NCBI RefSeq assembly: GCF_001311785.1
Contig: NZ_BBBX01000001.1
Coordinates: 62,001-126,000 of the forward strand
Length of the DNA: 64,000 nucleotides
Origin: Lacticaseibacillus saniviri JCM 17471 = DSM 24301
GTDB taxonomy: Bacteria; Bacillota; Bacilli; Lactobacillales; Lactobacillaceae
Reading direction: 5' to 3'
The notes under the pieces were generated by a model. It did not search any database. It was not told where the DNA came from and worked only from the letters and a program-made list of their open reading frames with translations. Shown in pieces: positions 40,715 through 52,347 of this stretch (positions within the stretch are counted from its first letter, which is position 1; every line of letters starts with the position of its first letter). Made by a program: the position numbers and the translations under genes.

Positions 40715-42970
40715 TTACATTTGATCGAAGAATGTCCGTGCAATAACATCGTCTTGTTGTTCCTTGGTCAGGTCTGCAAAGTAGACACAGTAACCGGAAA
40801 CACGCACTGTCAGCGTTGGGTATTCTTCTGGGTGAGCTTGTGCATCAATCAAGGTCTGCTTGTTGAAGACGTTGATGTTCAAGTGCATCCCGTTGTTTTC
40901 CATGTAGCCGTCAACCATGTGAACCAGTGTGTCCTTACGGGTTTCATCATCGTGGCCCAAGGTATTTGGTGTCACACCGAATGTGTTACTGATCCCGTCA
41001 GTTGCGTAGTGGTATGGAATCTTGGCGGTCGACATCAAGGATGCGAGCGCGCCATTCTTTTCAGCACCGTAAGCTGGGTTTGCACCAGGTGAGAATGGTT
41101 CGCCGGCTTTACGGCCGTTAGGTGTGGTCCCGGTGTTCTTCCCGTAAACAACGTTAGATGTGATGGTCAGGACACTGGTGGACAGCTTAGCGCCACGATA
41201 CAGGTGGTGTGTGTTCATCTTTTCATAGAATGTCTTCACTAACCACTTGGCAATAGAATCAGCCCGATCATCGTTGTTCCCATAACGTGGGAAGTCATTG
41301 TCGGTGACAAAATCAACGGCGATGCCATCTTCGTTCCGGATTGCCTTCACGTGACCATACTTGATGGCAGAGATGGAATCAACGGCATGTGACAAGCCTG
41401 AAATCCCGGTCGCAAATGTGCGGTCGAGACTGGTATTCTTCAATGCCAATTGTGCTGATTCATAGTAATACTTGTCATGCATGTAGTGGATGACATTCAG
41501 GGCGTTGACATAGGTGTCAGCCAGCCAGTCCATCATCTTATCGAACTTGTGCATGAATTCCTTGTAATCGATATATTCGCTGGTGATTGGGGCGAGTTCT
41601 GGACCAACTTGTGCGTCCCCGATTTCGTCTTTCCCACCATTGATCGCGTAGAGCACGGTCTTGGCTAAGTTAGCCCGAGCACCGAAGTATTGCACGCCAT
41701 CAGCGATTGGTTGTGCGGAGACACAGCAGGCAATCCCATAATAGTCACTGCCCCATTCTGTCCGCATCAGATCATCATTTTCGTATTGAATGGTTGAACT
41801 CTTGATTGAGACTTCTGTAGCGTAACGCTTGAAGCCTTCAGGCAAGCGTTCTGACCACAATAGCGTGATGTTTGGTTCTGGTGCGGCACCCATGTTGTCC
41901 AAGGTCTTCAAGAACCGGAAAGCGGTCTTGGTGACGTGATGACGGCCATCATTGCCCATCCCAACGATGGATAATGTTGCCCAGATGGGATCACCTGAGA
42001 ACAGGTCATTGTAGTCTTCAGTCCGAATGAAGCGCACCATGCGCAACTTCATTACCAAGTGATCGATCATCTCTTGCGCTTCTTCTTCGTTTAAGACGCC
42101 TAAGCGCAGGTCGCGTTCGATATAAGCATCGATAACAGTATCGATCCGACCAACAGACATCGCAGCCCCGTTTTGAGTCTTGATGGCTGCCAGGTAACCG
42201 AAGTAGATCCATTGGATGGCCTCTTGTGCGTTAGCAGCGGGACGTGAGATGTCGTAGCCGTAGCTTTCGGCCATCTTCTTCATATCGTTCAATGCCCGAT
42301 ATTGATCGGAGATTTCTTCGCGCAGCTTGATTACGTCATCGACCATTTCGCCGTCGCCGGTCATTTCAAAATCATGAGCTTTTTCAGCCATCAAGCGGTC
42401 AATCCCATAAATCGCAATCCGTGGGAAATCGGCAACGATGCGGCCCCGGGCGTATGCGTCAGGTAACCCAGTCACAATCTTGTAGTGACGAGCTTTGCGC
42501 ATGTTAGGTGTATAGGCATCAAACACCCCTTGGTTATGTGTCTTGCGATAAGCACTGAAGATCTTGTGTTCTTCTTTGTCAGGGGTAAAGCCGTATGCGT
42601 TCAAGGCATCTTCGGCCATCCGAATCCCACCAAATGGCATGAATGCACGTTTGAATGGCTTATCCGTTTGAATCCCGACAATCTTTTCCAGTTCCTTATT
42701 CAGGTAGCCTGGGCCATGAGAAGTGATGGTTGCAACAGTCGTGGTGTCAGCATCGAGAACCCCGCCGTTTTCGCGTTCTTGCTTCTTTAAGTTCAGTACT
42801 TGATTGTTCAAAAGTGTTGTTGCTTCTGTAGGCCCAGCGAGGAATGCTTCGTCCCCGTCGTATTGGGTCAAGTTCTGTTGGATAAAGTCGCGAACATTGA
42901 TGGATTCTTGCCAGTCGCCACCCTTAAAGCCTTTCCAATAATCTGAAATTGTCTTTTCTGCTTGTTGCAT
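40715..42970 (-). CDS. pflB: Formate C-acetyltransferase (pyruvate formate-lyase)
   Basis: Intact, 751 aa. Converts pyruvate and CoA to acetyl-CoA and formate under anaerobiosis through a glycyl radical. The active-site pair Cys-Cys is in [12 protein letters not shown]; the radical Gly is in [12 protein letters not shown] near the C-terminus. ATG at 42970 follows GGGGAGG; 33 further codons in frame upstream are not family sequence. Formate produced here can feed Fhs. Confidence 0.98.
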   Translation of the reverse strand: MQQAEKTISDYWKGFKGGDWQESINVRDFIQQNLTQYDGDEAFLAGPTEATTLLNNQVLNLKKQERENGGVLDADTTTVATITSHGPGYLNKELEKIVGIQTDKPFKRAFMPFGGIRMAEDALNAYGFTPDKEEHKIFSAYRKTHNQGVFDAYTPNMRKARHYKIVTGLPDAYARGRIVADFPRIAIYGIDRLMAEKAHDFEMTGDGEMVDDVIKLREEISDQYRALNDMKKMAESYGYDISRPAANAQEAIQWIYFGYLAAIKTQNGAAMSVGRIDTVIDAYIERDLRLGVLNEEEAQEMIDHLVMKLRMVRFIRTEDYNDLFSGDPIWATLSIVGMGNDGRHHVTKTAFRFLKTLDNMGAAPEPNITLLWSERLPEGFKRYATEVSIKSSTIQYENDDLMRTEWGSDYYGIACCVSAQPIADGVQYFGARANLAKTVLYAINGGKDEIGDAQVGPELAPITSEYIDYKEFMHKFDKMMDWLADTYVNALNVIHYMHDKYYYESAQLALKNTSLDRTFATGISGLSHAVDSISAIKYGHVKAIRNEDGIAVDFVTDNDFPRYGNNDDRADSIAKWLVKTFYEKMNTHHLYRGAKLSTSVLTITSNVVYGKNTGTTPNGRKAGEPFSPGANPAYGAEKNGALASLMSTAKIPYHYATDGISNTFGVTPNTLGHDDETRKDTLVHMVDGYMENNGMHLNINVFNKQTLIDAQAHPEEYPTLTVRVSGYCVYFADLTKEQQDDVIARTFFDQM

Positions 42971-43010
42971 GCTAATGCCTCCCCTGATATATGCTCTTAT
43001 CAATACAGAA

Positions 43011-43038
43011 AGTATAGCACATCACAAACAGTTTGCAA
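43011..43038 (-). promoter_or_regulatory. Promoter of pflB
   Basis: Minus-strand -35 TTGCAA (43033-43038) and -10 TATACT (43011-43016), 16 bp apart, 41 nt before the start codon. Confidence 0.6.
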
Positions 43039-43057
43039 GCCCTTTCACACTTTATAT

Positions 43058-43092
43058 TAACAGTTATTTTATTAAGTAACGGTTATTATAAC
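43058..43092 (-). promoter_or_regulatory. Palindrome cluster upstream of the pflB promoter
   Basis: TAACAGTTA (43058-43066) and TAACGGTTA (43077-43085) are 9-bp palindromes 19 bp apart. GTTATTATAAC (43082-43092) is an 11-bp palindrome overlapping the second. They lie 20-55 bp upstream of the -35 box, as expected for an activator or redox-regulator site. No regulator can be named. Confidence 0.45.
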
Positions 43093-43196
43093 GTGTCAAT
43101 AGTGTGACTTTGTTAAATAGTAATCAATTAGATTGTGAACAATGAAGGTTAGCACTATAACAGCTCACCATCTCCAACCAAACAGTTTGAGCCAAC

Positions 43197-43233
43197 AAAA
43201 AAGAGCCACGACGGCTTGTCGTGACTCTTTTTT
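43197..43233 (-). terminator. Terminator of parC
   Basis: AAAAAAGAGCCACGAC pairs with GTCGTGACTCTTTTTT (one mismatch), immediately after the parC stop. Confidence 0.88.
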
Positions 43234-43235
43234 GA

Positions 43236-45686
43236 CTAATCTTGGTGATCTGCAGTTTCTTCTGGCACATCCTGAACTTCAACATAGGCCAAGTTACCCT
43301 GTGTTTCTGGATCAAAGACGAATGAGCCATTAGAGTAGCGATCCCCATTTGGATACGCGTTAGGATCAAGTTCAATCTGTTGATCTTGATCGGTAAAGAT
43401 CGTGATCAATCCATTATCAGTGACCGGCGTCAGCGCGACGATGCGATGGGGGTGACTCTTCAGTTCCCGCAGCACCATCAGGCCCCGGCGCGCTCTGGTC
43501 ATCACACTGAGCTCACTCACGTGCATCCGCTTGAATGCCCCACGCTGGGTCAACAAGCCAATGGTATCGACTGCATCATCGAGAATAAAGCCGACCACAT
43601 AGTCGTCTTGCTTGAGGTCCACCAGTTTGACCCCTGTTGTCCGCGCCCCGACAATTGAGACTTCTTCGAGTGCAAACCGTAAGCCATAAGCCTGGTTGGT
43701 GACAGCAACGACATTTTTGATCGCTGACCGCATCAACGAAGTAGGCGTTGGTGACGATGGCATCCGCATTCTTCAGCTTCATCGCCACCATCGGCTTGGA
43801 CTTGTAATTGCGTTGTGGTTGCAAGTCCGCCAACGCGGTTTGTTTGATGTAACCGTCGCTGGAGCCGAGCACGAAGTTACCACTAGCCGCCAAATCATCG
43901 AAGGTAAAGACAGCAACGATGTATTCGTCTGCCCCTAAACCAACGGTTTGACTGAGATGTTCTCCGCTGTCTTTCCAGCGCTCGTCACTGATCTCGTGCA
44001 CGGGCCGATAGATCATGTGCCCGGCGCTGGTGACGATATAGAGGTGCTGGAGCGTCCCTAGCTCACCGCTGAAGACCGCAAAGTCATTGGCCTTTAAGCC
44101 GTTGTCATCGGGCGCCACGGCCTGATAGCTGCGCAGGGAGCTGCGCTTGACGTAGCCGGAACGACTGACAAGCACCATCACCTGTTCATCGGTCACGGTC
44201 ACAGCTGTATCGACTTCAAGTGTTTCGATCTCAGCTTCAATCTGACTCAAGCGATCACTCGCATAGGTCTTAGCGATCTGTTTGAGTTCTGTTTCGATTA
44301 CTCGGTCGCGTTCCTTAGTATCACCGAGAATCAATTGATATTCGGCAATCTTTGCGGCCAATTCCGCGGCTTCTTTTTCAAGCGCCGTGATATCGGTGTT
44401 GGTTAAGCGATAGAGTTGCAAGGAAACGATGGCTTCGGCTTGTTCAGTTGAGAAGTCAAACTTCTCAACTAAGTTACGCTTAGCATCCGCCTTATCTTGA
44501 CTACCACGAATCGTCTCAATCACCTGATCCAGGATGGATAACATCTTGATCAGCCCTTCAACGATATGTTGACGCGCCAAGGCCTTCTTGAGGTCAAATT
44601 GCGTCCGGCGGGTAATCACGTCGCGACGATGTTCCAGGTACGCTTCAAGCATTGGCTTTAAGCCCAATTGCTTTGGTTGCATATCCGCAATCGCGACCAT
44701 GTTGAAGTTATACGCGATCTGTAAGTCGGTATTCTTGAACAGGTAGGTCAAGATACCAGGTGCATCAACGTTCTTCTTGAGTTCGATCACAATCGATAAG
44801 CCAAAGCGGTCACTTTCATCACGCACTTCAGCGATGCCATCGACCTTCTTATTGACGCGCAGTTCGTCGATTTTTTGACCAAGTTGGCCTTGTTCACTTC
44901 GTATGGCAATTCAGACACAATAATCTGTTGCTTACCACCGCGCATATCAGCAATTTGAGTCTTGGCCCGAACCACAATCTTACCGCGACCTGTTTCATAG
45001 GCCTTCTTGATACCATCTAATCCCTGAATGATGCCCCCAGTAGGGAAATCAGGGCCTTTGACAAAACGCATCAAATCAGCGAGATCAGCATCAGGCCGTT
45101 TAATCAATTCCCGTAAGGCAGCAATCACTTCATTCAAGTTGTGCGGTGGAATTTCGGTCGCATACCCCGCGGAGATCCCGGTTGCCCCGTTCACTAACAG
45201 ATTAGGAAAGGCAGCGGGCAAGACAGTAGGTTCCTGCGCCGTATCATCGAAGTTCAGCACCATATCGACGGTTTCCTTATCGATATCTTGAAGCAATTCC
45301 TTTGAGATCTTACTGAGTCGTGCTTCGGTATAACGCATCGCGGCAGGTGGATCACCGTCCATCGACCCGTTATTACCGTGCATCTCAATCAAGGGCGCGC
45401 GGAGCTTCCAGTTCTGTGACAAACGCACCATCGCTTCATAGATGGAGCTATCACCATGGGGATGATAATTACCCATGACGTTCCCAACAGACTTGGCCGA
45501 TTTACGGAACCCCTTGTCGTAGGTATTGCCGTCCTGATTCATCGCAAACAAGATACGCCGTTGCACTGGCTTCAACCCATCACGCACATCAGGTAAGGCA
45601 CGTTCTTGAATAATGTACTTGGAGTAACGGCCGAAACGATCACCCATCACTTCTTCTAAGGTCAGTTCTTGAATTTGATTAGCCAA
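43236..45686 (-). CDS. parC: DNA topoisomerase IV subunit A, frame-disrupted
   Basis: DNA-cleaving subunit that decatenates chromosomes. [20 protein letters not shown] starts the winged-helix domain. The quinolone-resistance region reads [15 protein letters not shown], and the catalytic Tyr is in [11 protein letters not shown]. The C-terminal beta-pinwheel has several blades. Corrected length is 816 aa. One A is missing near 44871-44876 and one extra A occurs at 43711-43715. TTG start 5 nt after parE. Called ParC rather than GyrA from the plsY-parE-parC order. Confidence 0.94.
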
Positions 45687-45691
45687 TTCAC

Positions 45692-47699
45692 TTACCGCCC
45701 TTTCTGTTTATCGAGTTGATGCACAATTTGTTGCGCACCGATTTTCTTTTGTTTATCTGGTTCATTTTGTTCCAGGATACTGCCATCGTCATCCATATCA
45801 AATTGCACGTTGCTCTCAATCCAATTGCGACGAGGTTCAACACGATCCCCCATCAAAGTGGTCACGCGACGTTCCGCTAAGGCAGCATCGTCGATCCGGA
45901 CCCGAATCAGCGTCCGCGTTTCTGGATTCATTGTGGTTTCCCACAACTGATCGGCGTTCATTTCACCTAACCCCTTGAATCGAGTCAGTGTATAGCCCTT
46001 ACCCATGGTCTTGATACCATCAGCCAGTTCGTCATCTGTCCAGGCGTATTCGATCTTGGTCTTGGCACCTGTCCCTTTTTGCAGCCGATACAGCGGTGGT
46101 AAGGCGATATAGACCTTGCCGGCATCGATCAGTGGCCGCATGTAGCGGAAGAAGAAGGTGAGCAATAGAATCTGAATATGCGCCCCATCGGTATCGGCAT
46201 CGGTCATGATGATAATCTTGTCGTAGTTAGCGGCATCGATATCAAAGTCAGTTCCCACACCGGCACCGATTGTATAGATCATGGTGTTGATTTCTTCGTT
46301 CTTAACGATATCCGCTAACTTGGCCTTCTGGGTGTTCAAGACTTTCCCGCGCAGTGGCAGAATCGCTTGGAACTTCCGATCACGGCCTTGCTTAGCAGAA
46401 CCGCCGGCGGAATCCCCTTCGACCAGGTACAATTCGTTCTTCTTGGCGTTTTTGGATTGTGCGGGTGTCAGCTTACCGGAGAGTAACCCATCTGACTTCT
46501 TCTTGCGTTTGCCGGTCCGGCTATCCTCACGTGCCTTACGTGCTGCTTCACGGGCCTCACGCGCGCGGATGGCTTTACGAACTAATTCTTGCGCCGCATC
46601 CCCGTTTTCCATCAGGTAGAAGCTGAGCTGTTCATACACCACCGTGTCCACGACTGTCCGTGCCTGTGGTGTTCCCAGCTTGCCCTTGGTTTGGCCTTCA
46701 AACTGCAAGAGTTCTTCAGGCACGCGAATCGACAGCACACCGCTCAAGCCTTCACGCACATCGGTCCCTTCAAGGTTCTTATCACGTTCCTTGAGCAGGT
46801 TAACCTTGCGGGCGAATTCATTGAAGGCGCGCGTAACGCGGTCCGCAAACCGACTTCATGGGTCCCACCGTCACCGGTGCGCACATTATTAACGAACGAG
46901 ATGATGTTCTCGGAGTAGCCGTCATTGTATTGCCCAGCGAAGTCGACAATAATCCCATCTTTTTCACCTTCAAAATTCATGACAGGTGAGAGCGTGTCTT
47001 TATCCTCATTGAGATAAGACACAAAACTGACCAACCCGTCAGGATAGTGATAAGTTTCACTGCGATCGTGACGTTCGTCGGTCAAGATGATGGTAATATT
47101 TTTCAGCAGGAAGGCTGATTCCCGCAATCGTTCCGCTAAGGTGTCAAAATTATAGGTGGTCGTCTGAAAAATCGTAGGATCTGGCTTAAAGGTAATCGCC
47201 GTCCCGTTAGGTTCATTGACCTTGCCTAACTTGACCAATTTCCCATCGGGGTGCCCCCCATTGACAAAGTGCTCTTCAAACGCTTGACCGTCACGCACAA
47301 CGCGGACCGTGAGCGATTCAGATAAGGCATTCACGACGGAGGCACCAACCCCGTGCAGGCCACCAGAGGTCTTATAACTGTTCTGAGAGAACTTACCACC
47401 GGCATGCAGCACGGTCAAAATGACTTCGATGGTTGGTTTACCGGAGGCGTGCATCCCCGTTGGCATGCCCCGCCCGTGATCGATAACTGTAATTGAGTCG
47501 TCTTTATGAATGGTGACTTGAATCGTGTCACCAAATCCTGCCAATGCTTCATCGACAGCATTATCGACAATTTCATAAACTAAATGATGGAGCCGCGGCC
47601 ATCCGTTGAACCGATATACATCCCTGGGCGCTTACGAACGGCTTCGAGGCCTTCAAGCACCTGGATGGATGAATCGTTATAGCTTTGACTTGCTTTCAT
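45692..47699 (-). CDS. parE: DNA topoisomerase IV subunit B, frame-disrupted
   Basis: ATPase subunit of topoisomerase IV. GHKL motifs are [25 protein letters not shown] and [15 protein letters not shown]. The TOPRIM domain has [23 protein letters not shown] (shown in part: EGDSAGG) and [11 protein letters not shown]. Corrected length is 669 aa. Single-base losses lie near 47592-47597 ([11 protein letters not shown] is restored) and near 46848-46852 ([12 protein letters not shown] is restored). ATG at 47699 with AAAGGAG. Divergent from plsY. Confidence 0.94.
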
Positions 47700-47856
47700 A
47701 GAACGCTCCTTTTCTAACGCAACTAATCAATACTCTACACCATGAAGGGCTGACTTTGAAAGTCTTTTTTAAAAGAATAGAACATTTGTTCGAAAAAGTC
47801 GATAGGCACACCCGCGCCTTTCATGCTACAATAAATCAGCGAAAGGAGTGACGTCA

Positions 47857-48473
47857 GTGTATTTGGTCTTGAGTTTTATTTTGGCCTATCTGATCGGTTC
47901 CATCCCCAGTGGGGTGTGGATCGGCCAGCTCTTTTATCACAAAGACATCCGTCAATACGGCAGTCACAACATCGGCACCACCAATGCTTACCGGACACTT
48001 GGTCCCGTGGGCGGCACCATTGTGTTGGTGCTCGATATCTTAAAGGGGACCTTGGGCGCGAGCTTACCCGTGTTGTTCGGTTATACCGAGCACTGGTTAA
48101 TCCTCATCGTGGGCTTAGCTGCGTCTTGGGGCACACCTGCTCCATCTTTATCGGCTTCAAGGGTGGTAAAGCCGTTGCCACCAGCGCAGGCATTGCGTTG
48201 GCCTACAACCCACCATTCTTTTTGATTGCCTGTGCCATTTTCTTCGGTCTTGTCGTCCTCACATCCATGGTGAGTATCGCAAGTACCGTCGGCATGGGGT
48301 TGATCACCTTGGTCTCGCTGTTTTACCACGATTGGCTACTATCAAGTGTCGCCTTCGTCCTTTGGATCGTCTTCTTAGTCCGCCACCGGGAGAACTTTGC
48401 CCGCATCAAGAACGGCACGGAAAACATGGTGCCATTTGGCCTCGGTTATTACCGGCGCCAACACAAATCGTAA
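47857..48473 (+). CDS. plsY: Glycerol-3-phosphate acyltransferase PlsY, frame-disrupted
   Basis: Integral membrane enzyme that transfers acyl groups from acyl-phosphate to glycerol-3-phosphate, starting phospholipid synthesis. The three conserved loops GSIPSG, GSHNIGTTNAYRTLG and GHTCSIFIGFKGGKAVATSAG are all present among about five to seven membrane helices. Corrected length is 205 aa. One base is missing near 48121-48124. GTG at 47857 is preferred because AAAGGAG ends 8 nt before it; GTG at 47848 overlaps that site. Confidence 0.94.
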
Positions 48474-48480
48474 ACAAGTA

Positions 48481-48520
48481 AAAAATCCTGTATCGAGAAC
48501 CTCTCGATACGGGATTTTTT
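48481..48520. terminator. Bidirectional terminator after plsY
   Basis: AAAAATCCTGTATCGAGA and TCTCGATACGGGATTTTTT form a long stem between convergent genes. Confidence 0.92.
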
Positions 48521-48525
48521 GTGGT

Positions 48526-49403
48526 CTAGAAAATGCTGATGCTGTAGCTGTGCGTGATCTGAGCACCGGGTTCCAGGGTATTGATTCCGAGTTTATCGGT
48601 GAAGTCCCCCTTATGCTCGATGGTGTCAGCGATGCCCCACCAGGGTTCGATGCAGACAAAGTCGCCTGTCGTGGGATACGGACTCCAGACACCCATGAAC
48701 GGTGCATCGCTGACAGAGAGTGAGACGCCATGTTTGGTTTTATCTGACACAATGCTGAACTTGGTACGACCGTTCAACTCATAAATCACCGCGTCATCCT
48801 TGAAGAATTCGTGGTTTAACGCTTGATTGACATCCGTCGCTGCTAACGTCCGGTGCGCGTAATCAATCCCCTTGCCGGCAACTAATGGAATCTGAACCCG
48901 CGATTTCTTGGGTTCAAAACTCATATAGTAGTCAGTAAATTCGGTATCGTCAGTGACTGGAATGTTGAAGCCAGGATGCGCACCAATCGCAAAATACATC
49001 ACTTGCTTGGTATCCGGATTGGTCACTTGATAGTCCACGTGAACCAAGTTGTTATCCAAGGTATACGTGATGACAAGCTCGAATGCGAAGGGATACATGG
49101 CACGTGTCTCATCATCATCGCGCAACACAAAACTCACTTGTGTCTCGCTTTGTGCCAACACGTCAAATTCGCGATCACGCGCGAACCCGTGCTGGGTCAT
49201 GTGATAAGTCTTGCCTTCAAACGTATACGCGTCGTTTTGCAGCTTGCCGACGATGGGGAACAAGACTGGGGCGTGCCGTTTCCAAACCTTTGGATCGGCC
49301 TGCCACAAGTATTCCACCCCTGTGAGGTTATTTTGACGCTCGTGAGTTCAGCCCCCGCTGGACTAGCCGTCACCGTAAGAAAATCATTGTGTAAGGTTAC
49401 CAT
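48526..49403 (-). CDS. Aldose 1-epimerase family protein, frame-disrupted
   Basis: About 292 aa beta-sandwich of the galactose mutarotase superfamily, in the LacX/YihR-like branch. HAPVLFPIVGKLQ, GFARDREFDVL, IGAHPGFN (catalytic His) and MGVWSPYP with CIEPWWG are seen. It likely interconverts anomers of a free sugar or sugar phosphate; substrate unknown. An A missing near 49338-49341 separates the first 24 residues from the rest. ATG at 49403 with GAAGG upstream. Confidence 0.85.
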
Positions 49404-49427
49404 AATATTGCCTTCAACTCCCAAATT

Positions 49428-50831
49428 TTAAAGAATATACCGCGTCATGTCCTTATCAGCCACAATTTGACCGATCTTGTCGTCGACGTATTGCTCGGTA
49501 ATGGTAATGCTCCCCATCTGCATGTCAGGACCTTCATAGAGAATATCCTCTAACAGTTTTTCCAAGATGGTGGCTAACCGCCGCGCACCAATGTTATCGG
49601 TGTCGTGGTTAACCTGCATCGCAATGTGCGCAATGCTTTGAATGGCTTCTTGAGTGAAGGTGACCTGAACGCCATCTGTCCCAATCAGGGCCATGTACTG
49701 CTTAACCAGCGCGTTGTCCGGTTCGGTTAAGATGGAGACAAAATCAGCTTCGTTCAAGTCGTTGAGTTCGACCCGAATTGGGAACCGACCCTGCAATTCA
49801 GCGATCAAATCGCTTGGCTTGGATTCCGCAAAGGCACCAGAACCGATGAATAACACGTGATCGGTGCTCAATGGGCCGTACTTGGTGTTGACCTGTGAGC
49901 CTTCAACGATTGGTAAGATATCGCGTTGCACCCCTTCACGAGAGACTTCACCGCTGGTCTTCTTGTTGCCGGCCGCAATCTTATCGATTTCGTCGATGAA
50001 AATAATCCCGTTGTTCTCAGCTGCCTTAATCGCATCGTGATAGATATCCGCGTGATTGACCAGCTTATCGGATTCCTCGCGAGTAAAGACTTCACGGGCT
50101 TCCTTGACGGTCATGGTGCGTTCAACGCGCTGCTTAGGCATTAAAGCGCCCAAACTTTCGCTGAGATCAATCCCCATCTGGCCGTACATGTCATTCATCC
50201 CGTTGCCTTTTTTCTCATCCGCCACGGTTACCGTGAGTTCGCGGTCTTCGAGCAAGCCCTTTTCGAGTTGTTCGGCAACACTCAACCGTTCATTGCGGAT
50301 GTCATCGGTGATTTCACCATCATCGGATTCGGCTTCTGGTGCTTGACCATTTTGCAGGCCTTGCAACATCGACATCACGTCGTTCATGGGATTAGTGCGC
50401 TTTTCTTTCTTGATGCCAGGAACCAGCAGCTTAACCAGGCGCTTATTCGCTTCACGTTCCGCACGCCCGTGGACATTGGCGAACTGCCGGTCTTCTTCCA
50501 TTTGCACCGCAACATCGGCCAAATCGCGCACCATGGATTCCACATCACGGCCGACATAGCCGACTTCGGTGAACTTCGTGGCTTCAACCTTGACGAACGG
50601 TGCATTCACAATGCGTGCCAACCGCCGGGCAATTTCAGTCTTACCGACACCAGTAGGTCCGATCATGAGCAGATTCTTGGGTGTGATTTCACGTTGTAAT
50701 TTGTCTGATAACTGCATCCGCCGATAACGATTGTATAAAGCAACCGCAACCGCACGTTTGGCATCGGATTGCCCGATGACGTACTGATCGAGTTGCGCAA
50801 CAATTTCTTTAGGTGTTTTTACATCACTCAT
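49428..50831 (-). CDS. hslU: ATP-dependent protease ATPase subunit HslU (ClpY)
   Basis: Intact, 467 aa AAA+ unfoldase. Walker A is MIGPTGVGKTEIARRLA, Walker B IIFIDEIDKIA. The I domain (about 110-240) is acidic and variable, and the C-terminal DMTRYIL tail inserts into HslV. The ribosome site AGGAGG overlaps the hslV stop, so expression is coupled. Confidence 0.97.
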   Translation of the reverse strand: MSDVKTPKEIVAQLDQYVIGQSDAKRAVAVALYNRYRRMQLSDKLQREITPKNLLMIGPTGVGKTEIARRLARIVNAPFVKVEATKFTEVGYVGRDVESMVRDLADVAVQMEEDRQFANVHGRAEREANKRLVKLLVPGIKKEKRTNPMNDVMSMLQGLQNGQAPEAESDDGEITDDIRNERLSVAEQLEKGLLEDRELTVTVADEKKGNGMNDMYGQMGIDLSESLGALMPKQRVERTMTVKEAREVFTREESDKLVNHADIYHDAIKAAENNGIIFIDEIDKIAAGNKKTSGEVSREGVQRDILPIVEGSQVNTKYGPLSTDHVLFIGSGAFAESKPSDLIAELQGRFPIRVELNDLNEADFVSILTEPDNALVKQYMALIGTDGVQVTFTQEAIQSIAHIAMQVNHDTDNIGARRLATILEKLLEDILYEGPDMQMGSITITEQYVDDKIGQIVADKDMTRYIL

Positions 50832-50842
50832 TGTCTAACCTC

Positions 50843-51366
50843 CTAGAAGCTTTCAACAATAATGTTGTGGTTGGTGAAAATATCGATATCGCCGGCAATG
50901 TTAATCGCTTCGTGGGCGATGTCTTCGGCACTCATGTCAGGGGCATGGCGCAACATGGCCATGGCAGCCGCTTGCGCGTAGTTACCACCGGAACCGATTG
51001 CCACGACGCTTCATCAGGATCGATCACTTCACCACTACCAGAAACCAATAAGAGATCCTTTTCATCCATGACAATCATCATGGCTTCTAATTTTTGGAGC
51101 ATGGGATCTTTGCGCCAGTCCTGTGCTAAAGCAACGGCGGCACGGCGCAAGTTACCGGAGTAGTGTTCCAATTTCTTTTCGAACCAGTCCTGTAAGGTGA
51201 AGGCATCAGCGACGCCTCCAGCAAAACCGATGACAACCTTATTGCCATAAATTCGGCGGACCTTTTGGGCTGAGCCCTTCATAATTACCTTTTCGCCAAG
51301 GGTGACTTGGCCGTCGCCGGCGATTGCCGTGTGACCATTTTGTCGTACTGCTGCAATTGTTGTCAT
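50843..51366 (-). CDS. hslV: ATP-dependent protease proteolytic subunit HslV (ClpQ), frame-disrupted
   Basis: Proteasome-like threonine protease that forms dodecamers capped by HslU. After Met removal Thr2 is the N-terminal nucleophile (MTTIAAV). [27 protein letters not shown] and a restored C-terminal [15 protein letters not shown] follow. Corrected length is 174 aa. One G is missing near 51005-51008. The second half of the gene is invisible in the raw frame. Confidence 0.94.
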
Positions 51367-51436
51367 AAGTTTCTCCTTTAAAATTAATTAGTACTAGTCT
51401 AACCAAAACCCGAGCATTTCACCTCATGCTTAGGTC

Positions 51437-52332
51437 CTAATTATGCTTAGGAAAATACTTCATGTAGTCAGCCTTGAGGTGTTCGGTCGTCACATGCGTG
51501 TAAATCTGAGTGGTACTCAGACTACTGTGACCCAGTAATTCTTGCACAGAGCGCAAATCGGCCCCGTGATTGAGCATGTGGGTCGCAAAGCTGTGACGCA
51601 ACATGTGCGGATGAATGTTACTGGTCAGACTGGTTTTTGAATCAATTGATTCAGGATATAGCGGATGCCACGAGCTGTGAGTGGTTTGCCATGTTGATTG
51701 ACAAAAACACTCGAATGCACCTCAGAAACGCGCGTCATCAGTTGTTGCCGCCCATCTTCCAGATAGGTCGTGAGCGCGTTTTTGGCATAATCGCCAAATG
51801 GGACGTAGCGATCCTTGTTTCCTTTTCCGTGAACCAATAACACCTCGAGATCAAAATCAATTTGATCCAGTTGCAGATTGGCACACTCGGAAACACGAAT
51901 GCCGGTCCCATACAGCACTTCAAGCAACGCGCGATTGCGTTGATCCAGTGGTGTTGGCCCTTCAGTTGTCGCAAACAGCTCCGTGATCTCCGCCTCAAAG
52001 AAAAACTGTGGCAAGTGATGATGGCCCTTTTTGAGCTCGACGGTTTCAAACGGATTGGTTTTAGCCTCACCGACACGCACCAAATAAGTGTAGAAACTGC
52101 GCAGTGAACTCACGTGACGAGCTACCGAGGTGCGGGCTAGGCCGCGATCATTCAGTTGGGTCAGATAGGTCTGCACATCTAACTGATCGACGGCTTGAAA
52201 CCGTGTGAAGCCACCATTTGCCTTGAGAAAGTCGACGAAATCCTTGATGTCTTCTGAATAAGCCAGCTGGGTTTGCTTCGAATACTGCCGCTCGACCAGC
52301 AGATACTGTAAAAATTCAGTGACTTCTTGCAT
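51437..52332 (-). CDS. xerC: Tyrosine recombinase XerC, frame-disrupted
   Basis: Resolves chromosome dimers at dif with a partner recombinase. The N-terminal SAM-like core-binding domain is residues 1-85. The catalytic domain has Arg in YGTGIRVSE, Lys in [11 protein letters not shown], and, past the break, [24 protein letters not shown] and the Tyr nucleophile in TQIYTHV. Corrected length is 298 aa. An A is missing near 51638-51642. Located between topA and hslV as in related genomes, so it is housekeeping rather than a mobile-element integrase. Confidence 0.94.
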
Positions 52333-52347
52333 CCGCGATTCCTCCCA

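Noticed and set aside
43236-47699. parE-parC read as gyrB-gyrA
   Set aside because: The order plsY, parE, parC and the direct 5-nt spacing are typical of topoisomerase IV in lactobacilli; gyrB-gyrA normally sits next to recF near the origin.
51437-52332. Tyrosine recombinase as a sign of an integrated element
   Set aside because: Gene order topA-xerC-hslV-hslU and full similarity to XerC show a housekeeping recombinase; no attachment repeats or phage genes flank it.
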